The position numbers and the translations under genes are program-made. Positions 35,336-50,754 of a stretch of DNA of 64,000 bases are shown here, in pieces. The notes beneath the pieces are model-generated. The model ran no database searches. It was not told the DNA's origin and saw nothing but the letters and a program-made list of their open reading frames with translations. Each line of letters opens with the position of its first letter. The stretch's first letter is position 1. The stretch comes from Phaseolus vulgaris (lineage: Eukaryota > Streptophyta > Magnoliopsida > Fabales > Fabaceae): assembly GCF_000499845.2 (NCBI RefSeq), contig NC_023751.2, positions 36,631,309 to 36,695,308 on the forward strand, read 5' to 3'.

Positions 35336-38300
35336 ATAATTAAAAAATAATTAAATATAGATAAAAATAATTATTATTATATTAATTAAATATATTTTAG
35401 AAACTAAAAAAAATATTAGTATATGAAATAATTTTTTAATAAATATTTTTTAAATTGGTATCTAATTAGCTATAAAAAATTTTAACTACCAATTATTTAA
35501 ATTTTTTAATTTAAAAAATTTAATGTATAAGATAATCATGTTATATAAATATTTTTTATTGTTAATTTTTATTTATTTATATGTGTATATACGAATGATG
35601 AATTTCTTTATAATTAAGGACGATACATATTCCTTTAAGTGTTTTTAGTATTTCTTTTATTAAAAGTAAAATTTTATTTGGAATAACTTAATACTTAATG
35701 AAAACATTTATTTGATAAATAATCAACATGAAACTTCAATTTTAATCTGCAAACGAAATGCGAAAAAAGACATTAGATTTTTTGTCCACATTAATTGCTA
35801 CAAAAGTTTTCTGAGAGAATCATACATTAAAAACAATAAATAAGTTAATGAATAGAACATTTTTATTAAAATGTTATTGTATCTTTTTTTTTACTATGCT
35901 TTTAAATAATTTATTATTATTATATTTTTTTTATAAACATGTCTAATATTTCACATTTTTGCTAACTTGTAATGCATAAGAAATGGTTGAACAATTTGTT
36001 ACCATTGAGTGTGAACATTTATTTAACATAATATAGCATAAAATTATAAGCGTTATATTAAAATATATAAATGACAATCAAATTGAAAAATATTAAAAAA
36101 AATACGTAACCAACACTGTTAATAATTAAGAAAATAATTGAGCATATCATTAATATTTCAGAGAATCCAATGTTTTAACTTTAAATTATTTCCATTGTTT
36201 CACTTTTTTTATTTTTTATTTTCACAATCTTTTGAAAACTTGAAGTGGTTTATTAAAGTAGATAATTGTTATGAAATTGTTTAGTGATTTTCTTTTCATT
36301 TTCTCTCATTCAAAAACTTTATAAATTTGTTTATATTTTCTTTGGTGGTTCATTTTATTATATTATATTGTATTTCATAAAAAAGGTTAAATTATTTTAT
36401 GAATAATTTCAGGTTAAAAAGGTTAAAAAAAATATAGGATTCCATTGATTTTGTTTTATACATATTTTGGTTAAGGTTTTGTTTTTCTCTTTGTTGTTTG
36501 AGAGCAAAAGGGTGATAATATCGATGAAGGAGAATGCATGCATTGGTTCACCAGAAAGTTGAGGGTCACATGTTTTCAACTGATATAAATCTGAAGATGC
36601 TTCAAACCATAGGCTTAAATTGCTGTGCCTCGTCCCACTTTTGTAAATATCAAAGTTATGAGTTTGTCATTTCCCACACTTTGCATGCAATGCTATAAGT
36701 CACCCAGAATGCTAAGAACTGCAAGAATTTTAGAGGTTCAAACTGACAACTTTTCAAATTTTTATAAAAATGCTTTTTATCAAACAAACAAATTTTCTGT
36801 GTGTATCTGTGGGTGGGCTGGTTTTGGTAAGTAATAGCTCGTAGTTTTTGTTGGGAACTTGAAATAATTGAGAGTGTCAGATATTATTTTTATTCTATTT
36901 TTATCATATTATTTTATCTCTCTTCTTAACTATTGTATAAATGTTGTATTACTTTTATTTTATCTCTCTTCTTAACTATTGTATAAGAGTTGTATTATTT
37001 TTACTTTATCTCTCTTCTTAACTATTGTATAAGAGTTGTATTATCTCTGAATTGATTTATATTTATTTATTATTTATTTATATTTTTTTTAATAATATTA
37101 TTTTTTAATAGTTTTTTATATTTACTATGTGAGAGAGAAATCTATAATTAAAAAGTATTGATTTTAATTCTACATTATTTTCTGTAAATATATATTCTAA
37201 GAAGCTTAAAGTAACTATTTTTAGTTTTACACACAAAAATATTATTTAAAAAAGCATACACTTTCGAGTGGCTATAATTACTCATTCAACAAGACTTATA
37301 ATATAAATAGTTGCTTCTTTTTCAGTGTTATTTTTATTGGAATTACCATTTTATCTGACAAAAATTAATATTTAATGTAGATATTTATTACATGGATAAT
37401 CGAGATAAAACTTCATCCCACAACGATATGAATAAATATCTAACAAATTACCTTTTCTAAATTTTGTACATTTAAAACATGTTTTTCTATTCTTTCACTT
37501 GAAAAATGTAAGATACACATTCAATTGAAATGTTGAGTTTGTTTCGATGTCTATTTTTTATTCATAACAGTTAATAAATGATTTTTTTTTGTACTTGCTT
37601 CTTTGTGTATAATTTTTTTATTTTACCTTTTTTAAATTCAAAATATCTTAACTTTTTAATTAATCTATACTGCATATTTGATTATGCAATTATACATAAT
37701 AAAAAAAAACTACAAAATTGTATGTAGTAAAATACGTAGAAATAAAAACATTTCCCCAGAATCAGTCTTAATATCTCTCGAACACATAAAACACACTGGT
37801 AACTAATAATGTAAACAAATTAAATAAACTGAAAAATAAAAGAAAATCTACACACCTTACTATATATTTTATAATATATAAAAGTTAAATTTTAATTCAT
37901 TAAAATAAAATAACTTATAGAAAATGCCAACATGATATAAAAAGTGTGATAGAGAAACATGGAGGGTATATCGAATCAGAATAAAAAGTTGGTGTGAATG
38001 GAATTCATTTTAGAGTTCATATGTTTTTAATAAAAGAAATAATGTTTTAACAACTTATTTGTTATATATAAAAATTAATTAATAAGTTTTTTTTATAGTA
38101 ATCTGATAATAATATTGGATTTAATTAACGAAATTTTAATAAGTTATTAAATAATAGTTAAATTGATTGTATAAGTTGTTGTAAATAAGTGACTATTTTA
38201 ATAATCGAAAGTCATAAAAATAAGCAACACTACACACACAAGTACATACAAACAGAGGTGACAGATGGATCTCCGTGAAGGTGACATGCAAGGAAAAAAG

Positions 38301-38408
38301 TTGAATAACATCAATTGATCGGTTTCAAAACTTGATCACTTTCTTCCAAAGAGGTTACATCATCACTCTTCCCAACACATCTTCACCGTCATCTTCTCTC
38401 CTCTCATC
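35336..38408. other. AT-rich spacer before the second transporter gene
   Basis: About 35370-35530 contains another eroded piece of the foldback family (GGTATCTAATTAGCTA, TTTTAACTACCAATTATTTA). About 36530-36840 is less AT-rich, with no convincing frame. 38270-38408 is probably the promoter and leader of the gene at 38409. No TATA box is obvious there. Confidence 0.45.
36908..37053. repeat. Three copies of a 46-bp tandem repeat
   Basis: ATCTCTCTTCTTAACTATTG followed by TATAA begins at 36916, 36962 and 37008, an exact 46-bp period with few differences between copies. Function unknown. Confidence 0.85.
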
Positions 38409-39611
38409 ATGACCCCTTCTGTCAAAAACCACACAACTGAAATTCAATTCACTCATCATCGTCAAGGTGGAGAAGAGCTACCACATTTGCATGCAAATTC
38501 AGCTCCTCCTATGGAAAACAACACCAACACAAAAATGCAGCTGCATGCAGACCAAAAGTCTACCACTAACAAGAGGTACCTACCCCTTTTGGTGATTAAC
38601 TATGCCATGCTCTTTGTGGGTTCTCTTTCTGCTAGCTTGCTCTCTAAGTATTACTTCATCCACAAAGGTTCAAGCATTTGGGTTTCAACTTGGGTTCAAA
38701 CCGCTGGCTTTCCTCTCTTGATGATCCCAATTTGTGTCCCTTATCTCTTTAAATTCACCAAGAGGGTGCCCTTCACTGATTTCACTCCAACAATGTTAAT
38801 TCTCTCAGTTTCAGTTGGTATCATGTTGGGATTCAACAACCTTTTCTTCTCATGGGGAAATTCGTATCTTCCCATTTCAACCTCTGCCCTTTTGCTGTCT
38901 TCCCAACTTGTGTTCAACCTTCTCTTCTCTGTCATCATTGTGAACCAAAAAATGACCTTTTCAAACGTTAACTGTGTGATCCTTCTCACCCTGAGCTCCA
39001 TCCTCCTAGCCTTGGACTCCAGCAACGAGAGGCCAGAGGGGCTCACGCAGAGGAACTACTTCTTTGGATTCTTCTGCACCATAGCCGCAGGGCTGTTGTT
39101 TGCATTCTACTTGCCTCTGATGGAGAAGATCTACAAGAGGGTGAACTGCTACGAAATGGTGATGGAAATGCAGCTTGTGATGGAGTTTTCAGCAACAACA
39201 ATGGCCACAATTGGCATGGCAAGTGGGGGTGGATTTGCCAAAATGATCTCCGAGAGTACAATGGTGTTTGACAAGGGATGCATGGTTTATTGGGTGACAG
39301 TGGTGGCAAATGTGGTGACTTGGCAGCTCTGTTTCATGGGAACTGCAGGAATGGTGTTCTTGACATCTTCACTGACAGGGGGGATTTGCATGACAGCATT
39401 GTTGTCCATGAATGTGTTAGGAGGAGTTCTGGTTTACAAAGATGCATTTGGTGGTTTCAAAGCTGTGTCCACCATTCTCTGCATTTGGGGGTTCCTCTCT
39501 TATGTCTATGGCGTCCACAAAGTCAACAGAAAGGAGCACCACAAAGCTCTCACCGGAAACAAGAACAGCAGTGACTCATCCACCGACATCATCAACGTTG
39601 TGGCTTACTGA
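38409..39611 (+). CDS. Purine permease-type transporter (PUP family), paralogue 2
   Basis: Intronless frame of 400 residues starting at the first ATG of the frame (TCATCATGACC). It is hydrophilic to about residue 55, then has about ten membrane segments as in the gene at 27634. From residue 50 the two align without large gaps: QKSTTNKRYLPLL, GSLSASLLSKYYFIHKGSS, ALLLSSQLVFNLL, NCYEMVMEMQLVME and GTAGMVFLTSSLTGG. The N-terminal 48 residues and the C-terminal tail are unrelated in sequence, apart from a common Asn/Ser/Thr-rich character. The expected role is proton-coupled uptake of purines, cytokinins or similar compounds at a membrane; the specific substrate is unknown. Same orientation and similarity to the first gene indicate a tandem duplication later separated by LINE, copia and foldback insertions. 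Confidence 0.94.
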   Translation: MTPSVKNHTTEIQFTHHRQGGEELPHLHANSAPPMENNTNTKMQLHADQKSTTNKRYLPLLVINYAMLFVGSLSASLLSKYYFIHKGSSIWVSTWVQTAGFPLLMIPICVPYLFKFTKRVPFTDFTPTMLILSVSVGIMLGFNNLFFSWGNSYLPISTSALLLSSQLVFNLLFSVIIVNQKMTFSNVNCVILLTLSSILLALDSSNERPEGLTQRNYFFGFFCTIAAGLLFAFYLPLMEKIYKRVNCYEMVMEMQLVMEFSATTMATIGMASGGGFAKMISESTMVFDKGCMVYWVTVVANVVTWQLCFMGTAGMVFLTSSLTGGICMTALLSMNVLGGVLVYKDAFGGFKAVSTILCIWGFLSYVYGVHKVNRKEHHKALTGNKNSSDSSTDIINVVAY

Positions 39612-39983
39612 ACTATGTGTTTGCTTTTATGTTTTGCTAAAAAAAATGTATTTGCTTTTGTTTTGTTTTGTGTGATGTAGTTTATTTTGTCATGTCATCT
39701 TCCACCAGTGTTTTTTAAGTATCAGTGTATAAGTATTCTCAGTTTCGTCTATTCAGAACGTTGTTGCATGTGTAATTTTACTCTTCAGTCAATGAGTGTT
39801 TCTAATATATTAGCAAAAGTGTTCTTGCATTCATGAATGTTGTGAAGGATTTGTTCAATTTTCTCTTTGTTCTAAATAACTGGAGTTTTACTTCTCTTTG
39901 TTCTAAATAACTGGAGTTTTACTCATGCCACTTATGGTCTCTGAAATTTCTAGGAATATTAATTAATCTTCGCATTACCTAAG
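39612..39983. other. 3' UTR region and short tandem duplication
   Basis: Probable 3' UTR of the transporter gene. A 34-bp tandem pair (TTCTCTTTGTTCTAAATAAC then TGGAGTTTTAC) lies at about 39859-39922. Confidence 0.6.
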
Positions 39984-40212
39984 CACTAAATAGAAACTAT
40001 AACAATAATCATTAAATAGAAACTTAATATCAAGTTTTGTATTAAATAATCGGTGTACTTTATATCAAGTTGATAGTTAAAACCATGTTTCTAATTAGAT
40101 ATTAATAAATTATTTATCAATAATATAAAGTAATTTAAAAACTAAAAATTTGTTTAATCTTAATTAATTTTTATCTATAAAATTAGTTTCTATTTAATAA
40201 ATTTTTTATAGA
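39984..40212. mobile_element. Eroded CACTA-like foldback copy
   Basis: It starts CACTAAATAGAAACTATAAC and ends with AAATTAGTTTCTATTTAATA followed by a degraded TTTTTTATAG. Internal phrases (TTTCTAATTAGATATTAATA, TTTATCTATAAAATTAGTTT) match the family at 41290-41639. The terminal motifs are weak. Confidence 0.5.
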
Positions 40213-40429
40213 AAAATGACAATGTTATCATCATTATTAGAAAAAAAAATAAAAGTAGAGGAAAGAATTGAAAATTATTAAAAATCTCTTGAAGGTTTAG
40301 TTACCATTAAAGTCTCCTTTTTATTATAGTATGTTATTTAAAATTTATTTTAACGATATTTATTAGGTTTTTGAGGTCATAGGTTTATATAAGTAAGTTT
40401 ATCAACTCATTTACTTTCGAATCATTATT

Positions 40430-40735
40430 AAATCATCTAATCATTTATAAATATTATCGAATAATTTATATAAATTCACTCTCGAATCATTATTAAATCA
40501 TTTATAAATATTATCGAATAATCTATAAATATATATTATTAAATAATCTATAAATATATTTGACACGTACTAGAATTACAATAAGTTCTTAAACTAGAGA
40601 ATAATTTTAGAATTACAAGAAGATTTATAAATATTATCAAATAATCTATAAATATATTTGGCACGTACTAGAATTACAATAAGTTCTTAAACTAGAGAAT
40701 AATTTTAGAATTACAAGAAGATCTTGAACTAGAGA
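40430..40735. repeat. Tandem repeat, ~98-bp period, with shorter subrepeats
   Basis: CACGTACTAGAATTACAATA followed by AGTTCTTAAACTAGAGAATA occurs at 40564 and 40662. Before these, 40430-40560 contains repeats of (C/A)ATTTATAAATATTATCGAATAA. The two 98-bp units are nearly identical. Confidence 0.8.
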
Positions 40736-41289
40736 ATAATTTTATGACCACTAGCAATTATTTAAAATGATTAAAAAAACTTGTTTTTTTTTTAAGAATT
40801 GCAGCATGGCATTTAAGTTGATATAGACAAAGTTAAACTTATTGAAGGAATTGCTATTTTTTGACACATATTTATGGAAGAGAAGCTTATTTGAGGAAGT
40901 GTTAGATATAAGGAGATAGTTTTCTAAAGAAGATTTAAAACTTAATTTGTGATTTTATGTGAGATTAAAGATGTCTATGATATTTTCAAATTGTTCACGG
41001 GTATAATCTGTGCAGCTATATATGAGAGCAAATTTTGTTTCTTTTAGATGCATTCCAACTTCCAACCTTTGCAAGACACTTCTCTCACTATACACAAATA
41101 TGACACTCTTTCTTTCTCTATAGATTCCTCTTTTATGCATTATTCCCTAACTTTGTTTCTTACTTTTGTGTTCACATTTAGCATAAAACATTATCTTAAA
41201 TTAATATGATCTGATAAAAAAGAAATAGTTAAAAATGGTTTTTTTATAATAACATGAAATTGATTTTTATCATATAAAAATATTAGGTT
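40736..41289. other. Intergenic sequence without recognised features
   Basis: AT-rich. No gene or repeat relation was identified. Confidence 0.45.
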
Positions 41290-41639
41290 CACTAAAAAAA
41301 ATCATGAAATATAAACTAATTTTAGAGATAACAAATAATTAGTTGTTATAGTGACTAAATTAAAAATCATTTTAGATACTAACAAAATGTTTGGTTTCTA
41401 AATTGTTATCTAATTAGCAACCAAGATTTTAACTACCAAATATTTAGATTCCAAATTTGGTAGCAAAAATCTTGGTTGTTAATTAGATACCAATTTATAA
41501 ACCATTTAACAATAATATAAATTAATTTAGAAACTAAATTTTTTTGTAGTTTCTAAAATGGTTTCTAGTTTAGTCACTATAAAAACTAATTATTTTTTAT
41601 CTATAAAACTAGTTTTTATTTCATGATTTTCTTGTAGTG
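41290..41639. mobile_element. CACTA-like foldback MITE, nearly complete palindrome
   Basis: The left end CACTAAAAAAAATCATGAAAT and the right end ATTTCATGATTTTCTTGTAGTG form inverted repeats with CACTA termini. The inverted match extends through most of the element: TAACTACCAAATATTTAG near the centre, CAAGATTTT, GGTATCTAATTAG against GTTATCTAATTAGCAACC. No coding capacity. The possible 3-bp target site is imperfect (GTT / ATT). It is the best-preserved of four related copies in the window. Confidence 0.82.
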
Positions 41640-43227
41640 ATTTTTAGGTATTTAAAATAAAAAAAACTATTGAAACGAGTCTTTAATCATTCTTCTTACA
41701 TGACAAACAAATTTTCAATCTAGACTATATTATAATATTTATATCAACGATGAATCAACATAAAATATTTTAACATTATAATAGGTTGAAAATTCATTTG
41801 AAAAATCTAAAATTTAGACCAAACATAACATATCAATGATGAATCGACATAAAATATCTTAACATTATAGTCGAAGTTGAAAATTGATTTAAAAAATCTA
41901 AAATTTAGACCAAACATAAAACATAAAAGTAAAACGTAAAATTAAAAAAATAATATTTAACTCATAAAAAAACTTAATTAATAATTATATTATTTCTGTT
42001 TAAAAGTAAGCTTCTACTATGCTTAGTCTTGTTTATGGTTTAATTCATTACTAATTATCCAAACACTGTTTGTTTGTGGATATCAAGAGGTAAATATTTG
42101 AAATGTGTATAGTTTAATCATCAAATCTTACTGTATCACAGTTTGGTGCAAATATGTAATTTAAAACAACATTTTGGATAATCACGCTTCCTATTCATTC
42201 GTCACAATTAAAATTTATTTAGACTTCCAACAAAACCTCATTATTCTATCATCAAAAGTACATGTTTAGTCAAAAACTAAAAAATGTTGCTTGATTAAAT
42301 CACATTTTTTATTTATTTTTAAAAATATAAATAATTAAATAAATTAATAATTAAGTTATTTATTTTACCAAACTTATAAAATTTATATTAATTTATGTCA
42401 ATAATTGACAGATTCATTATACTTAATCAATTTCTTTCAATCATATATATATATATATAATCATGTTTTATTTTATCTACTAAATCTAAACATCAAATTT
42501 AGTCTTAATAGAAATGATTTAATGATTAAATGCACTAATGTTAATAAATAAACCCGAAACTTAATTGACTTAATTGCAATGGGATAAAATCTTACTTATT
42601 TTATATTTTAATGCTACCCTTTATTTGGATAGTGTGATTTAGGTTTTAGTTTTTCTTAATCAATCATGCTTATTAATTTCAGAATTAAATAAAATGTACA
42701 ATTTTTTTTTACTACAAATCTTCAACTTTTAGTTATATATATAGTTTTTATGCATAATTTAGGAAATAAAACAATTTATAAACTAAAAACTAGTGAAGAT
42801 TTAATGGCTTTATAAGACAATATTATAAATTGAAGATATAAATTATGAAAATTGATGTTTCTATTATTTCTTTCATATTGGTGTCATTATTTTATAGGTT
42901 ATGTGATCTTTAGGCCTGATTCAGAATCTAATATTCATTACATATTTTTCGATCACAGTTCCTTTACCCAACCAAGAACATTGACATTTGAGATTTTAAT
43001 AAAAAAAAAAATCTCTTGGGTGAATGTAAATACTCCATCTCATAAGATCACAAGCAATATTTGGTTCCTAAAAACTATGTTCAATCCATGTAGCAAAAAT
43101 AATGGACTCACTCAATTAATTTTCACTATTTTAGATTAATTATTATCTCATGTTTACGAGTTAGTAAATGCATGAAAAAAAACTACTTCATCTAGTTCAA
43201 ATTAAATACACTGATAAAAAATAAGTT
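41640..43227. other. AT-rich intergenic sequence
   Basis: A direct repeat of about 95 bp (AACATTATA, AAAATCTAAAATTTAGACCA, AACATA) lies at about 41760-41915. A short TA run is at 42444-42461. No gene is supported. Confidence 0.5.
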
Positions 43228-44196
43228 GTGTGAAAAATATTATAGCAGTATAAATTTTAATGGTTCACATTTATTGTCATTGAAATCAACTGAGATAAGT
43301 AGAAATTTTTAGTATTAACTTATTATCAGTAATGATTAAGACACGTATTATTAAGTAAAGATTTTTTTTATCTATTTATATATTAGATAAATCTAGATTG
43401 GTATCTATCAAAAAATATTTACATCTACTAAGTAATTTTTTAATTCATATATAATAACCTTAATTACGATGGAAAGAAAAAATGCTATTTTTTATGAAAT
43501 GTGATGTCTTATTTCTAACAATTTGGGCTACTTCTTCCTGCACCCCCTAATTCGTGCAGCACCCATAAATTTTGTAATTCCAAAAACATGTCTATGTCCA
43601 AAGTTTGAAATGTTCTCCACTCTGAAAGTTTTTTTCAAATCTGAGATTAGTTTATAGATTATATAATGTAGAATGTGTATTTTAAAAAATAAATTTAAAT
43701 TACATAGTTCAACGTTAATTTTGAATTTGAAAAAAAAAATTATGAATTATGTAATCTAATTTTTTTTAAAATAATTATGAATTATATAATTCATACACTA
43801 ATCTTACTAATTTGAAAAAACTTATGGATTAAAAAATCTAAAATGTATTTTTTTAAAAAAATAAAAATTACACCGTTCAAAATGTTCTCAAAACGTGGAA
43901 AATGTTATACCATTACAAATTTTAATGGTTCACATTTTTTGTCATTGAAATCAACTGAGATAAGTGGAAATTTTTAGTATTAACTTATTATTAGTAATGA
44001 TTAAGATACATTATTAAATAAATATTTTTTTATCTATTTATATATTAGATAAATCTAGATTGGTATCTATACAAAAAATATTTATATATACTAATTATTA
44101 TTTTTAATCAAAATATATATAATAACATTAAATACATGGAAAGAAAAAATGTTTTTTTCTTATGAAATGTGATGTCTTATTTCTACACAATTTGCA
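43228..44196. repeat. ~300-bp direct duplication flanking a MITE remnant
   Basis: A block from AATTTTAATGGTTCACATTT to TGAAATGTGATGTCTTATTT is present at about 43228-43526 and 43895-44196 (offset about 667). Each copy is immediately followed by a TTCTTCCTGCACC-type MITE end (43527 and 44197). The duplication therefore most likely occurred after the MITE was in place. Confidence 0.82.
43527..43894. mobile_element. Eroded MITE of the TTCTTCCTGCAC family
   Basis: It begins GGCTACTTCTTCCTGCACCC, like the ends of the neighbouring elements. The interior has degraded GAATTATGTAATC-type palindromic phrases. The right terminal repeat is not recognisable. It lies at the same place within the duplicated flank as the intact element at 44197. 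Confidence 0.6.
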
Positions 44197-44562
44197 GACT
44201 GTTTCTTCCTGCACCTCCATACCTTCTTCTCTCACCTCCATATATTTTTGAATTTCCAAAAATGTCCCTCTATAATATTTCGGATTATGTAATCTGAAAG
44301 TCATTTTTTAAATTTATAATTAGCTTCCGGATAATGTAATCCAGAAGCCTTTTTTCAGATGTATTATTACTTTCCGGATTACATAATCCAGAAGTCTTAT
44401 TTAGCTTCTGGATTATGTAATCCGAAAGTCTTTTTTCAAATGTGTTCTGGATTATATAATCCGGAAACTAGTTTATGGGGTGACAAAAAAGGATAAAAAT
44501 GTATTTTCATATTGTGTATGGAGGTGCCAGAAGAAGATATGGAGGTGCAGGAAGAAACAGTT
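44197..44562. mobile_element. Mutator-like MITE, copy B
   Basis: Terminal inverted repeats of at least 45 bp: left GACTGTTTCTTCCTGCACCT, right AGGTGCAGGAAGAAACAGTT, followed inward by a second CACCTCCATA block. Flanks CAATTTGCA (44188-44196) and CAATTTGTA (44563-44571) make a 9-bp target duplication with one mismatch. The interior consists of palindromic GGATTATGTAATCC variants and has no gene. It is the reverse of copy A at 14325-14848 over its full length, without A's 138-bp internal duplication. Confidence 0.88.
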
Positions 44563-44620
44563 CAATTTGTATAGCCGAGCCCGATCATGAAGATATGGGC
44601 TTATGTACACAGAAACTGAA

Positions 44621-45102
44621 GGCTGTTTATTCATTCTGCACCTCCATAATTTTTACTGACACCCAATAGATCTGGCAAAAGACCATTTTATCCTTAAAAA
44701 ATACATTCTGAAGTTTTTAATCTGGAAATGATTTTTTTTTTCTATTTACACCTTCCAGATTGTATAATCTGGAATCTATATCTAGATCTGAAAATACCTT
44801 TCGGATTATCCAATCTAAATCTTTTTCTTCTTTAAAAAGGTACATTTTGGATTACAAAATTTTTCAAATCTAGAAATAATCTAAAAAGACTTACTGAATT
44901 CTATAATCTAGAAATAATTTTTAAAATCTATAATTTGGAATGTAGATTTTTAAAGAAGCTCATTTTAAATTATAGAATCTTAAATTTTTCTAGATCACTA
45001 ATTCTAAAATAAAAATATCAATAAAATAAATGTTTTTTTTATATATTTTAAGAAGTATGGACTTCCATAAAAAAACTATAGAAGTGCATAAAGAAACAAC
45101 GA
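44621..45102. mobile_element. Diverged MITE next to the MCM6 promoter
   Basis: Left end GGCTGTTTATTCATTCTGCA followed by CCTCCATA; the right end is the complement of a similar sequence (TATAGAAGTGCATAAAGAAA followed by CAACG). Flanks GAAACTGAA (44612-44620) and AAAACCGAA (45103-45111) match 7 of 9. The interior has diverged GGATTATCCAATC palindromes. The right end stops about 12 bp before the first site II-like motif of the MCM6 promoter. Confidence 0.7.
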
Positions 45103-45113
45103 AAACCGAAAAT

Positions 45114-45197
45114 GGGCCGTAATAGATAAGCCCAAAGAGGCCCATTAAGGTGACGTTTTGGCGGGAAGGCGTTGTTCTCCGTCATTTATTTCCCGCC
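45114..45197 (+). promoter_or_regulatory. MCM6 promoter with E2F sites and site II motifs
   Basis: TTTTGGCGGGAA (45156-45167) and TTTCCCGCC (45189-45197) fit the plant E2F consensus on both orientations. TGGGCC (45114-45119) and its complement GGCCCA (45139-45144) are site II-type motifs found in plant genes active in dividing cells. The block is 113-196 bp before the start codon, as expected for an S-phase-regulated replication gene. Confidence 0.85.
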
Positions 45198-45309
45198 ACA
45201 GCACAGAGCCATTAGTAAGTAACGGTACAAGAGAACTGAGATTCCAAAAGCAGAAGTGTTTAGGGTTCGAAGTTCCGAGTAAGAAGCAGAGAAAGCAGAA
45301 CAATCGACA

Positions 45310-50754
<5,445 letters not shown>

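Noticed and set aside
42852..43139. 95-codon frame in AT-rich DNA
   Set aside because: Composition follows the background; no motif or promoter support.
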